A stretch of DNA of 64,000 nucleotides from Candidatus Chloroploca sp. Khr17 (GTDB lineage Bacteria > Chloroflexota > Chloroflexia > Chloroflexales > Chloroflexaceae). This document shows, in pieces, positions 46,168 through 54,683 of the stretch. The stretch's first letter is position 1; every line of letters starts with the position of its first letter. The stretch spans positions 122,358 through 186,357 of the forward strand of contig NZ_RYFF01000006.1 in the NCBI RefSeq assembly GCF_004138165.1. Reading direction: 5' to 3'. Below the pieces are notes generated by a model. The model did not search any database. It worked only from the letters and a program-made list of their open reading frames with translations, and had not been told where the DNA came from. The position numbers were made by a program, and so were the translations under genes.

Positions 46168-47070
46168 ATGACCCTTGTTGAACAAAGCTCAGCTGCAATG
46201 CTGATTGGCATAGAAGCCGCCACGCTCGCCGCACAGGCCCGCGCCAGTGTGGTGCAGGTACAAGGACGTCGGCGTGGGGCTGGTTCGGGTGTGGTCTGGC
46301 GTGATAGCAAGACGGTGATGACCAATTTTCATGTCATTGCCGGCGTTGGTGAGCGGGTTGAGCTGGTGGCGGCGGATGATCGCCGCTATCGGGCCAGTCT
46401 GATCGCGGGCAATCCACGGCTTGATCTCGCGCTGCTTGCCGTTGAAGAGAGTCTCTTGGTACCAGTACCCGTCGGCGACTCAAGCCACCTGCGGGTTGGG
46501 GAGCTCGTCTTTGCGGTCGGCAATCCGTGGGGCATGCGCGGCATCGTCACCGCAGGGATTGTCAGTGCCGTTGGTGAGATTCCGGCTGAACGAGACGAGC
46601 AAGCTGCCAGTTACATTCGGTCTGATGTTCGTCTGGCCCCAGGCAATTCAGGTGGGCCATTGCTCAACGCACGCGGCGAGGTCATTGGCATCAATGCGAT
46701 GATCTTTGGGGGCGATCTTGCGGTCGCCATCCCCAGCCATGTCGCCCAGGCCTGGGGCGCGAGCCTGCCAAACCGTCCGGTCTTTCTCGGCCTGGCGGTG
46801 CAACCGGCCGTTGGTGGCGAAAATAATCAAACCCAGGGCTTGCTGGTGGCAGCCGTAGCGAACAACGGCCCAGCCGCCGCGGGTGGCTTGCAGGTTGGCG
46901 ATCTGCTCCAGCGCTTTGATGACCAACCCCTGCCCACTACCGAAGCCCTGCTTGCGGCATTGCGGGTGCGAACACCCGGTGAGACTGTGCGCATCGAAGG
47001 CTTGCGCGGCGGGCAACCACTCACCACCGCGATCCGTCTAGCGGCGCAAGCCCCCCGGGCTACCCCATGA
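46168..47070 (+). CDS. Second HtrA-like serine protease with PDZ domain, no signal peptide
   Basis: The 300-residue paralogue has His55 (TNFHVIA), Asp86 (RLDLALL), Ser161 (GNSGGPLL) and a PDZ domain (about 200-290: FLGLAVQP, NNGPAAAGGLQVGDLLQRFDDQ). No signal peptide is visible. ATG 46168 has AAAGGAT seven bases upstream; the ORF extends to 46123 without support. The stop TGA overlaps the start of the LuxR gene (ATGA), so the two are translationally coupled. Confidence 0.92.
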   Translation: MTLVEQSSAAMLIGIEAATLAAQARASVVQVQGRRRGAGSGVVWRDSKTVMTNFHVIAGVGERVELVAADDRRYRASLIAGNPRLDLALLAVEESLLVPVPVGDSSHLRVGELVFAVGNPWGMRGIVTAGIVSAVGEIPAERDEQAASYIRSDVRLAPGNSGGPLLNARGEVIGINAMIFGGDLAVAIPSHVAQAWGASLPNRPVFLGLAVQPAVGGENNQTQGLLVAAVANNGPAAAGGLQVGDLLQRFDDQPLPTTEALLAALRVRTPGETVRIEGLRGGQPLTTAIRLAAQAPRATP

Positions 47071-47660
47071 TTAGCGTCTTTATCATTGCCCCAACGCCTG
47101 CGCTGCGGGCAGGGCTACGGGCGATGGCAGCCAGCGACACCATTGAAATCATTGGCGAAGCGGCGGGGGCAGTGCTTGCCCCCGCCGCCGATGTCATCCT
47201 GGTCGCTGGTGAAAACGTGGCCGCCATCGGGCGCGCCCTGGCAGGCAACGAGGGCGTGGCCCTCGTTGCGCTCAGCGATGATCAGCGGCTGCCCGGCCTT
47301 CTGCGCAGCCTTGCCCTCAGTGGGTGGGCCGTTGCCCTGCCCGAGGCTGGGGCTGAAGAGGTGCAGGCGGCCATCTATGCCGCCGCGCACGGCTATGTCG
47401 CCCTGCCCCAGCGCTTCGCCGAGCAATTACCCGGTACGAGGTTGACCGACGAACCCCCTACTGAACCCTTGACGCCCCGCGAAACCGAGGTCTTGAGCCT
47501 GCTCAGCCAGGGGCTACCCAACAAGCAGATCGCGCTGAGGTTACAGATTAGCGAGCATACGGTCAAATTTCATATTGGCTCGATCTTCACCAAGCTCGGG
47601 GCCACCTCGCGTACCGAGGCCGTGAGTATCGGGGCGCGGCAGGGGCTGTTGACGCTCTGA
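47067..47660 (+). CDS. LuxR/NarL-type regulator with a degenerate receiver domain
   Basis: The 197-residue protein has a receiver-like N-terminal domain (about 1-120) and a LuxR helix-turn-helix (about 133-197: LTPRETEVLSLLSQGLPNKQIA, HTVKFHI). The acidic residues are missing: the usual DD pair is APT at positions 8-10, and the phosphoacceptor position reads Ala47 (VILVAGEN). It therefore cannot be phosphorylated in the standard way. Its 4-base overlap with the protease gene implies that the proteins act together. Confidence 0.9.
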   Translation: MISVFIIAPTPALRAGLRAMAASDTIEIIGEAAGAVLAPAADVILVAGENVAAIGRALAGNEGVALVALSDDQRLPGLLRSLALSGWAVALPEAGAEEVQAAIYAAAHGYVALPQRFAEQLPGTRLTDEPPTEPLTPRETEVLSLLSQGLPNKQIALRLQISEHTVKFHIGSIFTKLGATSRTEAVSIGARQGLLTL

Positions 47661-47707
47661 GTCAGGCCCAGACCCCTCAGCAGCCCAAGCCTGGGGCTTG
47701 GGGGCCG

Positions 47708-49066
47708 TCACATCGCGTTGGCAAGTTCGCGGGCAATGGCGTTGTGCCGCTCGATCTGGACGGGCAGATCGAGACCGAGGAGGTGGCCCTCAGCGACGCG
47801 AACACGCCCGTTGATGATGCTGAGGTCAACCGGCGGCGGAGTGCAAAAGACGAGGGCGGCGACCGGATCATGCACTGCCCCCCCGGCGAACGCCAGTTGA
47901 TCGAGCCGGTAGCCAATCACATCGGCACACAACCCCGGGGCCAGTTGCCCAATGTCGTCACGCCCGAGCACCTCGGCCCCGCCCCGCGTCGCCAGCCACA
48001 GCGCCTCACGCGCACTCATCGCCGCCGGATCGCCCTGCACACGCTGCAAGAGCAAGGCCTGGCGAGCCTCACCGAGCATATGCGAGCCATCATTCGAGGC
48101 CGAACCGTCGACGCCCAACCCGACGCGCGCCCCCGCACGCCGCAGCGCCCCAATAGGCGCAATGCCCGAGGCAAGCCGCATATTTGAACACGGACAATGG
48201 GCGACCCCAGTGCGCGTGCGCCCCAGACGCTCGATCTCCGCCGCCGACGGATGGACCATGTGCGCATGCCAGACATCTTTCCCCACCCAGCCGAGATCTT
48301 CACAGAGCTCGACCGGACGACGCCCAAACTGAGCCAGACAATACCGCTCTTCGTCAAGCGTCTCGGCAAGATGCGTATGCACGTGTACCCCATAGCTCCG
48401 CGCCAGCGCCAGACTCTCGCGCATCAGCGCGGGAGAAACACTGAAGGGCGAACAGGGCGCCAGCACAATGCGAAGCATCGCCCCCGGGGCGGGATCGTGG
48501 TACTGCTCGATGAGGCGCTGCGAATCAGCGAGAATATGAGCCTCATCTTCAACCACCTGGTCAGGCGGCAACCCGCCTTTGCTCTGACCGACCGACATGC
48601 TCCCGCGTGCCGCATGAAAACGCACCCCCATCGCGGCAGCCACTTCGATCTGATCATCAAGACGCGCCCCGTTGGGCCACAGATAGGTATGATCACTCGT
48701 CGTCGTGCAACCCGTCAGCAACAACTCGGCCAGGGCCGTCTTTGTCGCCACCTGCACCGCCTCGACGGTCATCCTGGCCCAGAGCGGATAGAGCGTCGTG
48801 AGCCAGCCAAAGAGATCCCGATCTTGTGCCATACAGCGCGTCAGCGTCTGACAAAAGTGATGGTGGGTATTGACCAGGCCGGGCATCAGCAGCATGCCAC
48901 GCGCATCAATGATCTGATCGGCTTCCTGCGGCAGCAAAGCGGTCGGGCCGACATGGGTAATCACCCCATCAACCGCATACAACGCCCCATCGGCAAGCTC
49001 AGTCCCGGCGGCATCCATTGTCACCAGCCGATCAGCATGTTTGATCAAAAGCGAAGTGCTTGACAT
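47708..49066 (-). CDS. Amidohydrolase, 8-oxoguanine deaminase/TrzN-AtzA family
   Basis: The 452-residue metal hydrolase has NTHHHF (HxH metal motif, about 66-71), HTHLAET (about 234), a distal His and GVDGSASND (about 319) with the metal Asp. The GSASNDGSHML segment and CRDL-like N-terminal loop fit 8-oxoguanine deaminase and related cytosine/guanine-type deaminases; atrazine-type hydrolases cannot be excluded. The start codon overlaps the -35 box of the divergent tRNA promoter. Confidence 0.85.
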   Translation of the reverse strand: MSSTSLLIKHADRLVTMDAAGTELADGALYAVDGVITHVGPTALLPQEADQIIDARGMLLMPGLVNTHHHFCQTLTRCMAQDRDLFGWLTTLYPLWARMTVEAVQVATKTALAELLLTGCTTTSDHTYLWPNGARLDDQIEVAAAMGVRFHAARGSMSVGQSKGGLPPDQVVEDEAHILADSQRLIEQYHDPAPGAMLRIVLAPCSPFSVSPALMRESLALARSYGVHVHTHLAETLDEERYCLAQFGRRPVELCEDLGWVGKDVWHAHMVHPSAAEIERLGRTRTGVAHCPCSNMRLASGIAPIGALRRAGARVGLGVDGSASNDGSHMLGEARQALLLQRVQGDPAAMSAREALWLATRGGAEVLGRDDIGQLAPGLCADVIGYRLDQLAFAGGAVHDPVAALVFCTPPPVDLSIINGRVRVAEGHLLGLDLPVQIERHNAIARELANAM

Positions 49067-49088
49067 GACCTCTCCACATTGTTATAAT
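49060..49088 (+). promoter_or_regulatory. Consensus promoter of the initiator tRNA gene
   Basis: TTGACA (49060-49065) and TATAAT (49083-49088) are exactly 17 bases apart, a perfect consensus. The -35 box overlaps the start codon of the divergent amidohydrolase (ATG 49066 on the minus strand). Confidence 0.85.
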
Positions 49089-49102
49089 TTAATGGTGACT
49101 AA

Positions 49103-49177
49103 CGCGGCGTGGAGCAGTGGCAGCTCGTCGGGCTCATAACCCGAAGGTCGCAGGTTCGAATCCTGCCGCCGCTACCA
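49103..49177 (+). tRNA. Initiator tRNA-fMet (CAU)
   Basis: The 75-nt gene folds as a cloverleaf with a CTCATAA anticodon loop (CAU) flanked by three consecutive G-C pairs (GGG/CCC), the initiator hallmark. The acceptor lacks pairing at 1-72 (C1 opposite U72), another initiator feature; C1-A72 is the usual form. The genomic CCA is present at 49175-49177. Confidence 0.95.
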
Positions 49178-49183
49178 ATCGTA

Positions 49184-49227
49184 GACAAAAAAGCGGGACT
49201 GTGTAAACACAGCCCCGCTTTTTTGTC
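49184..49227. terminator. Intrinsic terminator of the tRNA gene, shared with glnA
   Basis: A GC stem with one A-C mismatch (arms about 49184-49204 and 49207-49227) is flanked by A6 and T6 runs. It lies between the tRNA (+) and the glnA stop (49247, -), so it can work in both directions. Confidence 0.85.
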
Positions 49228-49246
49228 TCTTTCAGCCCGCCCCACC

Positions 49247-50584
49247 CTAAAAAATCGCCAGGTAGCGCTGGATCTCCCACGCTGAAACATGTTGGCGATA
49301 GCTCTCCCACTCTTGCTGTTTGGCATCAATAAAACGCTCAAACGCATTCGGTCCAAGCGCCTGCATAATGACTTCATCTTCGCGCAGGGCATCCAACGCC
49401 GCGCCGAGCGACGACGGCAGCGTCGCCAGGCCACGAGCCCGTGGATCAACGTGAAAGAGATCCTCTTCGGAGGCTTCACGCAACGAGAGCTTGCGTTTAA
49501 TGCCGTCGAGCCCCGCGACCAGCATGACGGCGTACGCCAGGTAGGGGTTACAGGCAGGATCAGGACAACGCAATTCGACCCGTGTGCTCTGGTGGCGCCC
49601 GGTGGTAATGCGCGGCACCCGCACCAACGCGGATCGATTGGTACGCCCCCATGAGATATAGATCGGTGCCTCGAAGCCCGGTACCAGGCGTTTATACGAA
49701 TTGACCAGAGGGGCCAGGATCGCGCACATACCACGGGCGTGGGCCAGCAAGCCGGCAATAAAGTGGTGCGCTATCGGCGAAAGGCCGTAGGGATCATTCG
49801 GATCATTAAAGACATTCTGCCCCGTCACCAGATCAACGAGACTCTGATGCACGTGCATGCCATTGCCATTGACACCGGCCAACGGCTTGGGCATAAAAGT
49901 TGCATAAAGCCCATTGAGTTGGGCAATGGCTTTGAGCGCGACCCGTGCCGTAATCGTATGGTCAGCCGCCCGCAGCGCCCCGTCATACCGCAGGTCGATC
50001 TCGTGCTGCCCTGCCGCCACCTCGTGATGGGCTGCCTCGGCGGTAATGCCAAGTTGGCTCAACGCACGCACCATCTGACGCCGAATCAACGTCGCCTGAT
50101 CGGTCGAAAGATCAAAATAACTCGCCTGATCATGCACCATCGGTGTCGGCTGACCATCGGCATTGCTCTTAAAGAGGAAAAACTCGAGTTCAGGGGCAAC
50201 ATTGAAGCCATAGCCCATCGCAGCAGCCTGGTTCAATGCATTCGTCAGCACATGCCGCGGATCGCCGGCAAACGGTTTGCCATCAGGCGTGTAAATATTG
50301 CAGATCAGCCGTGCAGTTGTCAGGCCCTCGTGTTTATCCCACGGAATCAACGCGTACGTCGCAGGGTCAGGCACGAGGTACATATCGCTCTCGACCATGC
50401 GGGCAAACCCTTCGAGTGACGAACCATCAAACCAGACCCCATGACCAAGGGCATCTTCAAGCTCACTGACCGGAATAGTGACCGTCTTCACCATCCCCAG
50501 CACATCAGTAAACTGAAGATTCACAAAGGCAACACGCTCTTCTTCGGCACGCTCAAGCAAGGTTTGACGGAGATCATCACTCAT
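49247..50584 (-). CDS. glnA: Glutamine synthetase, type I (GSI-alpha)
   Basis: The 445-residue protein has the GSI signature set: FDGSSLEGF near residue 52, PELEFFLFK (about 130), NGNGMHVHQS (about 242), and NRSALVRVP (about 315). It makes glutamine from glutamate and ammonia. It lacks the adenylylation Tyr loop of GSI-beta and has the short 445-residue length of GSI-alpha. A GGAGG lies ten bases before the ATG. Confidence 0.95.
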   Translation of the reverse strand: MSDDLRQTLLERAEEERVAFVNLQFTDVLGMVKTVTIPVSELEDALGHGVWFDGSSLEGFARMVESDMYLVPDPATYALIPWDKHEGLTTARLICNIYTPDGKPFAGDPRHVLTNALNQAAAMGYGFNVAPELEFFLFKSNADGQPTPMVHDQASYFDLSTDQATLIRRQMVRALSQLGITAEAAHHEVAAGQHEIDLRYDGALRAADHTITARVALKAIAQLNGLYATFMPKPLAGVNGNGMHVHQSLVDLVTGQNVFNDPNDPYGLSPIAHHFIAGLLAHARGMCAILAPLVNSYKRLVPGFEAPIYISWGRTNRSALVRVPRITTGRHQSTRVELRCPDPACNPYLAYAVMLVAGLDGIKRKLSLREASEEDLFHVDPRARGLATLPSSLGAALDALREDEVIMQALGPNAFERFIDAKQQEWESYRQHVSAWEIQRYLAIF

Positions 50585-50679
50585 AGGATGGGGTCCTCCC
50601 CGGATGTCCTGGAAGACGGACGATGCATGCTCATCGCCAGATGCATAGTGACCAGGATGTTAGCAACACTCTTGATTGC

Positions 50680-50688
50680 ATTGTATCA
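50680..50688 (-). promoter_or_regulatory. Extended -10 promoter of glnA
   Basis: On the minus strand TGA precedes TACAAT (50680-50685), about 95 bases before the glnA start. No convincing -35 is present. Confidence 0.5.
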
Positions 50689-50705
50689 CATGCGCTGCGA
50701 GCCTA

Positions 50706-50734
50706 TTGCCCTGAACCCTCAATCAGAGTACAAT
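50706..50734 (+). promoter_or_regulatory. Promoter of the hypothetical gene at 50767
   Basis: TTGCCC (50706-50711) and TACAAT (50729-50734) are exactly 17 bases apart, about 33 bases before the start codon. It is back to back with the glnA promoter. Confidence 0.6.
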
Positions 50735-50766
50735 AGCGCAATATACCGTGATACAGGGAGTTGACG

Positions 50767-51393
50767 ATGTTGACGTATGATGATCTTGTGGCCGGGTTGG
50801 AGGATGCCTGGCTGGCAGTTGGTCTGCACGAGCATCTCTTTCTTGAAAGCATTACTCCATCAACCCATGATCGCACCTGCAAGATCGAGCTCTTTCCCGA
50901 TCACGATGATCCTCTCACCAGTACCAATATGCCCCCCTATCTTGAGCTTAGCTTCGCTTGGTCGCCCGTGCATCAGTTGATCGCCGAGGGGCGGGATCTC
51001 GACATTGAACCACTCGATCTTACGTGGACCTACATTGCCACCCTGGGCGATCGCCAGGATCATACCGATGCAGAACTGGTGCGCATGTTTCAACGTGCCG
51101 TGATCCACGCCTTCCAGCGCTACTACCCCACCGAAGCCACCGAGATGGAACCAGTTGCGGTGGAAGTGCGCCGGATTTATCTTCCCGGTAGTCAACCACT
51201 GCATCTCGATTATATTCAGATTGTCAGCAGCACGATGACCGATATTTTTGAGCAGTGGGCTGAACGCGATCTCATCGGGTTGCGCATGTTGCTCCGCCTG
51301 GAGTTTCAACTCGCTGCGGCAATTATCAGCAATCTTGGTGATGCCTTTTCCCCTCGTGGACGCGGTGGCTACAAGAGTGTGGATGCCGCCTGA
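50767..51393 (+). CDS. Protein of unknown function
   Basis: I do not recognise this 208-residue soluble protein. It has no signal peptide or membrane segment and is acidic overall. Mixed alpha/beta secondary structure is suggested, with a helical C-terminus (FEQWAERDLIGLRMLLRLEFQLAAAIISNL). A good promoter and GGAG six bases before ATG 50767 argue it is expressed. Its stop lies two bases before the end of the convergent membrane-protein gene (51395), with no hairpin between them. Confidence 0.75.
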   Translation: MLTYDDLVAGLEDAWLAVGLHEHLFLESITPSTHDRTCKIELFPDHDDPLTSTNMPPYLELSFAWSPVHQLIAEGRDLDIEPLDLTWTYIATLGDRQDHTDAELVRMFQRAVIHAFQRYYPTEATEMEPVAVEVRRIYLPGSQPLHLDYIQIVSSTMTDIFEQWAERDLIGLRMLLRLEFQLAAAIISNLGDAFSPRGRGGYKSVDAA

Positions 51394-51394
51394 C

Positions 51395-52210
51395 CTACGC
51401 CAACCAGGCGATGCTGCTCGACATCAGAAGCACCACGACCAATACTACCAGCAGGCGCACATAGAACCGCTGCCACCACGGTGCCATGCGCAACTGCACA
51501 CCCAGCAGTAGCGCCGTGGCGACGCCAACCAGCGGCGGCAAGAGCCAGCCCGCCTGCGTAGCCGTTAGCCACGGTTCGGAGAGAGTTGACGCAAACCCCA
51601 GTAGGGCTAGCATCCCGATCAACATCAAACCGAGCGCGCGCAGCCGTGCGGCTAGCGACGCAAGCGGCCAGTCTTGCGGCCCATCGCCAGCGCTGCGGGT
51701 TCCTTCAACATAACGAGGGATCGCCAGGATCTGCGGGAGACTCGCCAGCCAGAGAAGGGTACTGGCAAACAGCAAAGCGCGTGCGACCGGAGCTTCGGGC
51801 ACGGTCAGGAGATTGCTCAACCCGAGACTTGCGTTCGCCTCGGCCATGCCTCCTCCGGCGAGCAGCAACGGCCCGTACATCCGTAGCAACAGCGCACGAT
51901 CAACCTGTCCGAGCCCTGCGACACCACGCCGCAGATACGGCCACTCAAGCAAACCCAGGGCCACCACAAGATCGAGGCCATAAGGAAAGCTACGTGCCGG
52001 GGCGAGTGGCATCAAGGCAAGCACGATCATGGGCGGGAGAAGACCGGGGAGGTACGCCAGCGTCATTAGCCCTGCGCACGCGGGCCGCTGGCGTGCAACC
52101 CATGCAAGCCACCGGCAGAGCATCCAGCTTGCCCCGAGCGCAAACAGCCCCCCTGGATACAACAAGAGACGCGGCCAGGCCTGACCGAGCGCCGCGAGCA
52201 ACTCGATCAT
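51395..52210 (-). CDS. Integral membrane protein of unknown function, coupled to ParA
   Basis: The 271-residue protein has about seven transmembrane segments (including Leu/Val-rich blocks at 10-35, 45-68, 195-215 and 245-268). I do not recognise it. The loops RSFPYGLDLVVALGLLEWP and RYVEGTR vaguely recall NuoH-type proteins, but the key motifs are not there. The start overlaps the stop of the preceding membrane gene by four bases, so the three genes parA-membrane-membrane form a tightly coupled unit. Confidence 0.8.
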   Translation of the reverse strand: MIELLAALGQAWPRLLLYPGGLFALGASWMLCRWLAWVARQRPACAGLMTLAYLPGLLPPMIVLALMPLAPARSFPYGLDLVVALGLLEWPYLRRGVAGLGQVDRALLLRMYGPLLLAGGGMAEANASLGLSNLLTVPEAPVARALLFASTLLWLASLPQILAIPRYVEGTRSAGDGPQDWPLASLAARLRALGLMLIGMLALLGFASTLSEPWLTATQAGWLLPPLVGVATALLLGVQLRMAPWWQRFYVRLLVVLVVVLLMSSSIAWLA

Positions 52211-53448
52211 TGATCTGGCGCTTTCAGCGTATCTGCGGAACGCTTCATCCCTATGACCCGCAGGATCAGCCAGGCAGCCGCTGCAAGCACCATGCCCAGG
52301 GCAAGCAGCACAAAGATCGGCAGGCTCGCCACATACTCCTTTTCCGCATTGTAGACCACAAGCAAGCCTGTCCAGGGCGAAGCCACCAGTTCACCATACG
52401 GCGAGAGCCCCGCTTGCAACTGGGCAACAAGTGGGCCAGCGAGCGTCCCGACAAAGAGCGGGGCACCAGCGGCGCCAACCAGCGCCAGCACCTGTCCAGC
52501 CCTACCGACAGGAGCACTGCCCAGCGGAGGCACTGCCCAACGGGCGAGCGCCAGGGCCAACAAGAACCCAGACAGACCCAGCAGGATCGCTAGCACCGTA
52601 ACCCGTCCAGCGACCGCAGCGGCCACGGCCATCCAGACGAGCACCAGCAGCGGCCAGTTGGGCAAGGGGAACGACGGGCACCTAGCGAGCAGCACCAGTG
52701 GCCCGATCAACAACGCATACCAAGCCACCACAACCCCGGCCCCAGCCCCAAGACCAGCCCCGACCAGCACGAATCCCGCCATCACAAGCTGCACCCACCC
52801 GGGAAGCACCGCACGAGGAGCAACCGTCGCGTGCCAACTTGCCCAGAGCGCCAACGCTGTACCGGCGACAAGGGCCACAAACAGCCATTGAAGGGTCCAC
52901 GGCCCCAGGCTAAAGGTACGAAACAGTGCATAGCAGGCCATAACAAACAGAAGTTGTCGCTGCGCCCTTAACGCAAGCCCGGTGCCAACCAGCAGCAACG
53001 CCAGGCTCCCCCCAACCAACCCCGCCCCGGCACCGGGGGCCGCATAGAACCACTCGCCACTCGTCACAGCAATCAGCCCGAGGCCACCGGCGATAGCCAA
53101 GGCCGAGGCAAAAACCAGGCGGCGTTGAGCCAGCGCGCTCCCAACGATTACCAGGGCCGCAATGAGGGCCAGGTGCCCGCTCAACGCAGCCACCCCATAG
53201 CACCAGGCTACAACTGTGATGCGCCAATGATCGGCCTGAGACACAACAACTGCGGCTAGCCCATAGCCAGCCAGAAGTAACAGCGTCAACGCACTCAGCA
53301 GATCAGCGCGCAGCCAGCCATGCGCAACCTGCGGCGCGAGCGGGCGGTCATGCGCAAGCCATGCCAGCATCAAGCCGACCAGAAGCAACCCGATCAGACC
53401 GGCAACAGGCACGATCGACGTAAAACGGGGGCGTGTCACGGGCTGCAT
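52207..53448 (-). CDS. Integral membrane protein of unknown function, coupled to ParA
   Basis: The 413-residue protein is very hydrophobic, with eleven or twelve membrane segments, Ala/Leu/Gly-rich. I do not recognise it; it has no clear transporter or proton-pump motif. The ATGATG at 53451/53448 overlaps the TGA stop of parA, which implies coupled translation. ATG 53448 gives the shorter form; the ORF extends to 53502 but only through parA coding sequence. Confidence 0.8.
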   Translation of the reverse strand: MQPVTRPRFTSIVPVAGLIGLLLVGLMLAWLAHDRPLAPQVAHGWLRADLLSALTLLLLAGYGLAAVVVSQADHWRITVVAWCYGVAALSGHLALIAALVIVGSALAQRRLVFASALAIAGGLGLIAVTSGEWFYAAPGAGAGLVGGSLALLLVGTGLALRAQRQLLFVMACYALFRTFSLGPWTLQWLFVALVAGTALALWASWHATVAPRAVLPGWVQLVMAGFVLVGAGLGAGAGVVVAWYALLIGPLVLLARCPSFPLPNWPLLVLVWMAVAAAVAGRVTVLAILLGLSGFLLALALARWAVPPLGSAPVGRAGQVLALVGAAGAPLFVGTLAGPLVAQLQAGLSPYGELVASPWTGLLVVYNAEKEYVASLPIFVLLALGMVLAAAAWLILRVIGMKRSADTLKAPDQ

Positions 53449-54467
53449 CATCGACGAGGGCCAGAAACAAGCTCTTGCTGACGATAACGACAGTGATCGC
53501 AATACGCGACCCGATAGCCTGCGACGGTCGCACGCTGCAGCGGCCCACCGCAGATCGGACAGGTTGACGAGAGAATATTGCCACCACCGGCAACGACCGG
53601 GGCAGGGGTGGGGGTCGAAGTGGCAGAATGGAGAGGGACTGGTGTTGGCGCACGAACATCAGGTGCCATAACGGGGGCCTGCGCCCCATTCGGCGAAGGA
53701 GCAGCAAGTGGCGCAGCAGGAGGCTTGAAATTCCAGGTCGTACTCAACGTTTCAACCAGAACCGCATAATCAAGTGCGCCACGCGAACGAGGATCAAACT
53801 CATAGATCGTCTTGCCCTGAGCGGACGACTCTGAAAGGCGCACATTGACCCGGATCGGTGGGGTCACCTGGGCACCATACTGAGCCTGCAATTGCTCGAG
53901 TAGCGCGACAGACTGGCGGGTACGCGGGTCATACATCGTTGGCACAATCGCCCGTAGGCTCCTCGTGCTACCCTTCAACTGAATGATCTGCTTCACCAGC
54001 ATCTCAAGGCCCTTGATCGAAAAAGGCTCAACCGTCGTTGGCACCACGACATCGCTGGCCGCATTGAGCGCATTGAGATTCAGCACGGTCAGCGAGCCGC
54101 CGCAGTCAATCAAAATAAAATCGTACTTCGACCGTACCGGGCGCAGCGCCTGTTCGAGCACCCGTGCCCAATCAGGCCGTCGTGCAAGCTCGGGTTGGGC
54201 GGTCAAAAGCGACTCATTGGCGGCCAACAGATCGAGGTTGGGACGCGCGTTGACCAGACAATCTTCGGGGCGCTTGCCATCAACGAGCACATCATAGAGC
54301 GTCCGGCGCGGTTTGAGGCCAAGCGCCATCGCCAGATTGCCCTGGGCATCAACATCAACAAGCAACACCTGAGCACCCTTCAGCGCCAGGCCGGCACTCA
54401 AATTGACTACCGTGGTCGTCTTGCCGATGCCACCCTTGAGATTGGTAATCGCAACAATGCGGCCCAT
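53448..54467 (-). CDS. ParA/MinD-family ATPase with C-terminal zinc ribbon
   Basis: The 339-residue protein has the deviant Walker A motif KGGIGKTTT (about 10-18), DVDAQGN (about 40-46) and FILIDCGGSL (about 118), all ParA hallmarks. A Pro/Ala-rich linker (about 262-298) leads to a C-terminal CPICG...YCDHC zinc ribbon, which is not part of canonical ParA. ATG 54467 is the start; the ORF runs upstream through the RNase P RNA gene and is spurious there. No parB is adjacent; instead it is coupled to two membrane proteins. Confidence 0.88.
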   Translation of the reverse strand: MGRIVAITNLKGGIGKTTTVVNLSAGLALKGAQVLLVDVDAQGNLAMALGLKPRRTLYDVLVDGKRPEDCLVNARPNLDLLAANESLLTAQPELARRPDWARVLEQALRPVRSKYDFILIDCGGSLTVLNLNALNAASDVVVPTTVEPFSIKGLEMLVKQIIQLKGSTRSLRAIVPTMYDPRTRQSVALLEQLQAQYGAQVTPPIRVNVRLSESSAQGKTIYEFDPRSRGALDYAVLVETLSTTWNFKPPAAPLAAPSPNGAQAPVMAPDVRAPTPVPLHSATSTPTPAPVVAGGGNILSSTCPICGGPLQRATVAGYRVAYCDHCRYRQQELVSGPRR

Positions 54468-54530
54468 AGAAGTATCCAACTCAGAGAAGACTGCAAGCAT
54501 GCTTCGTGCAACTATCGCTACATCGTGTTC

Positions 54531-54559
54531 AGTGTAGTGCAAGCGCCAATCCATGTCAA
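54531..54559 (-). promoter_or_regulatory. Promoter of the parA-membrane protein operon
   Basis: On the minus strand TTGACA (54554-54559) and TACACT (54531-54536) are separated by exactly 17 bases. It predicts a leader of about 55 nt before ATG 54467. Confidence 0.75.
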
Positions 54560-54665
54560 CCAGTGGGGCAAGGTGGCCTTGGCTGCCCAGGAGTCGCACC
54601 GTTGACGGCGACAGCAGAAGATGCAATCGCCCTAATGCCCCCGTGCCCAGAGGGGTGACACGCCA

Positions 54666-54674
54666 TGCTATAAT
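54666..54674 (+). promoter_or_regulatory. Extended -10 promoter of rnpB
   Basis: TGC precedes a perfect TATAAT (54669-54674), with the RNA expected to start near 54681-54684. Confidence 0.6.
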
Positions 54675-54683
54675 AGAGCCAGC

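Noticed and set aside
51395..53448. Complex I-like (NuoH/NuoN) subunits
   Set aside because: Only general hydrophobicity and one weak loop resemblance; the conserved acidic and lysine residues of proton-pumping subunits are not evident.
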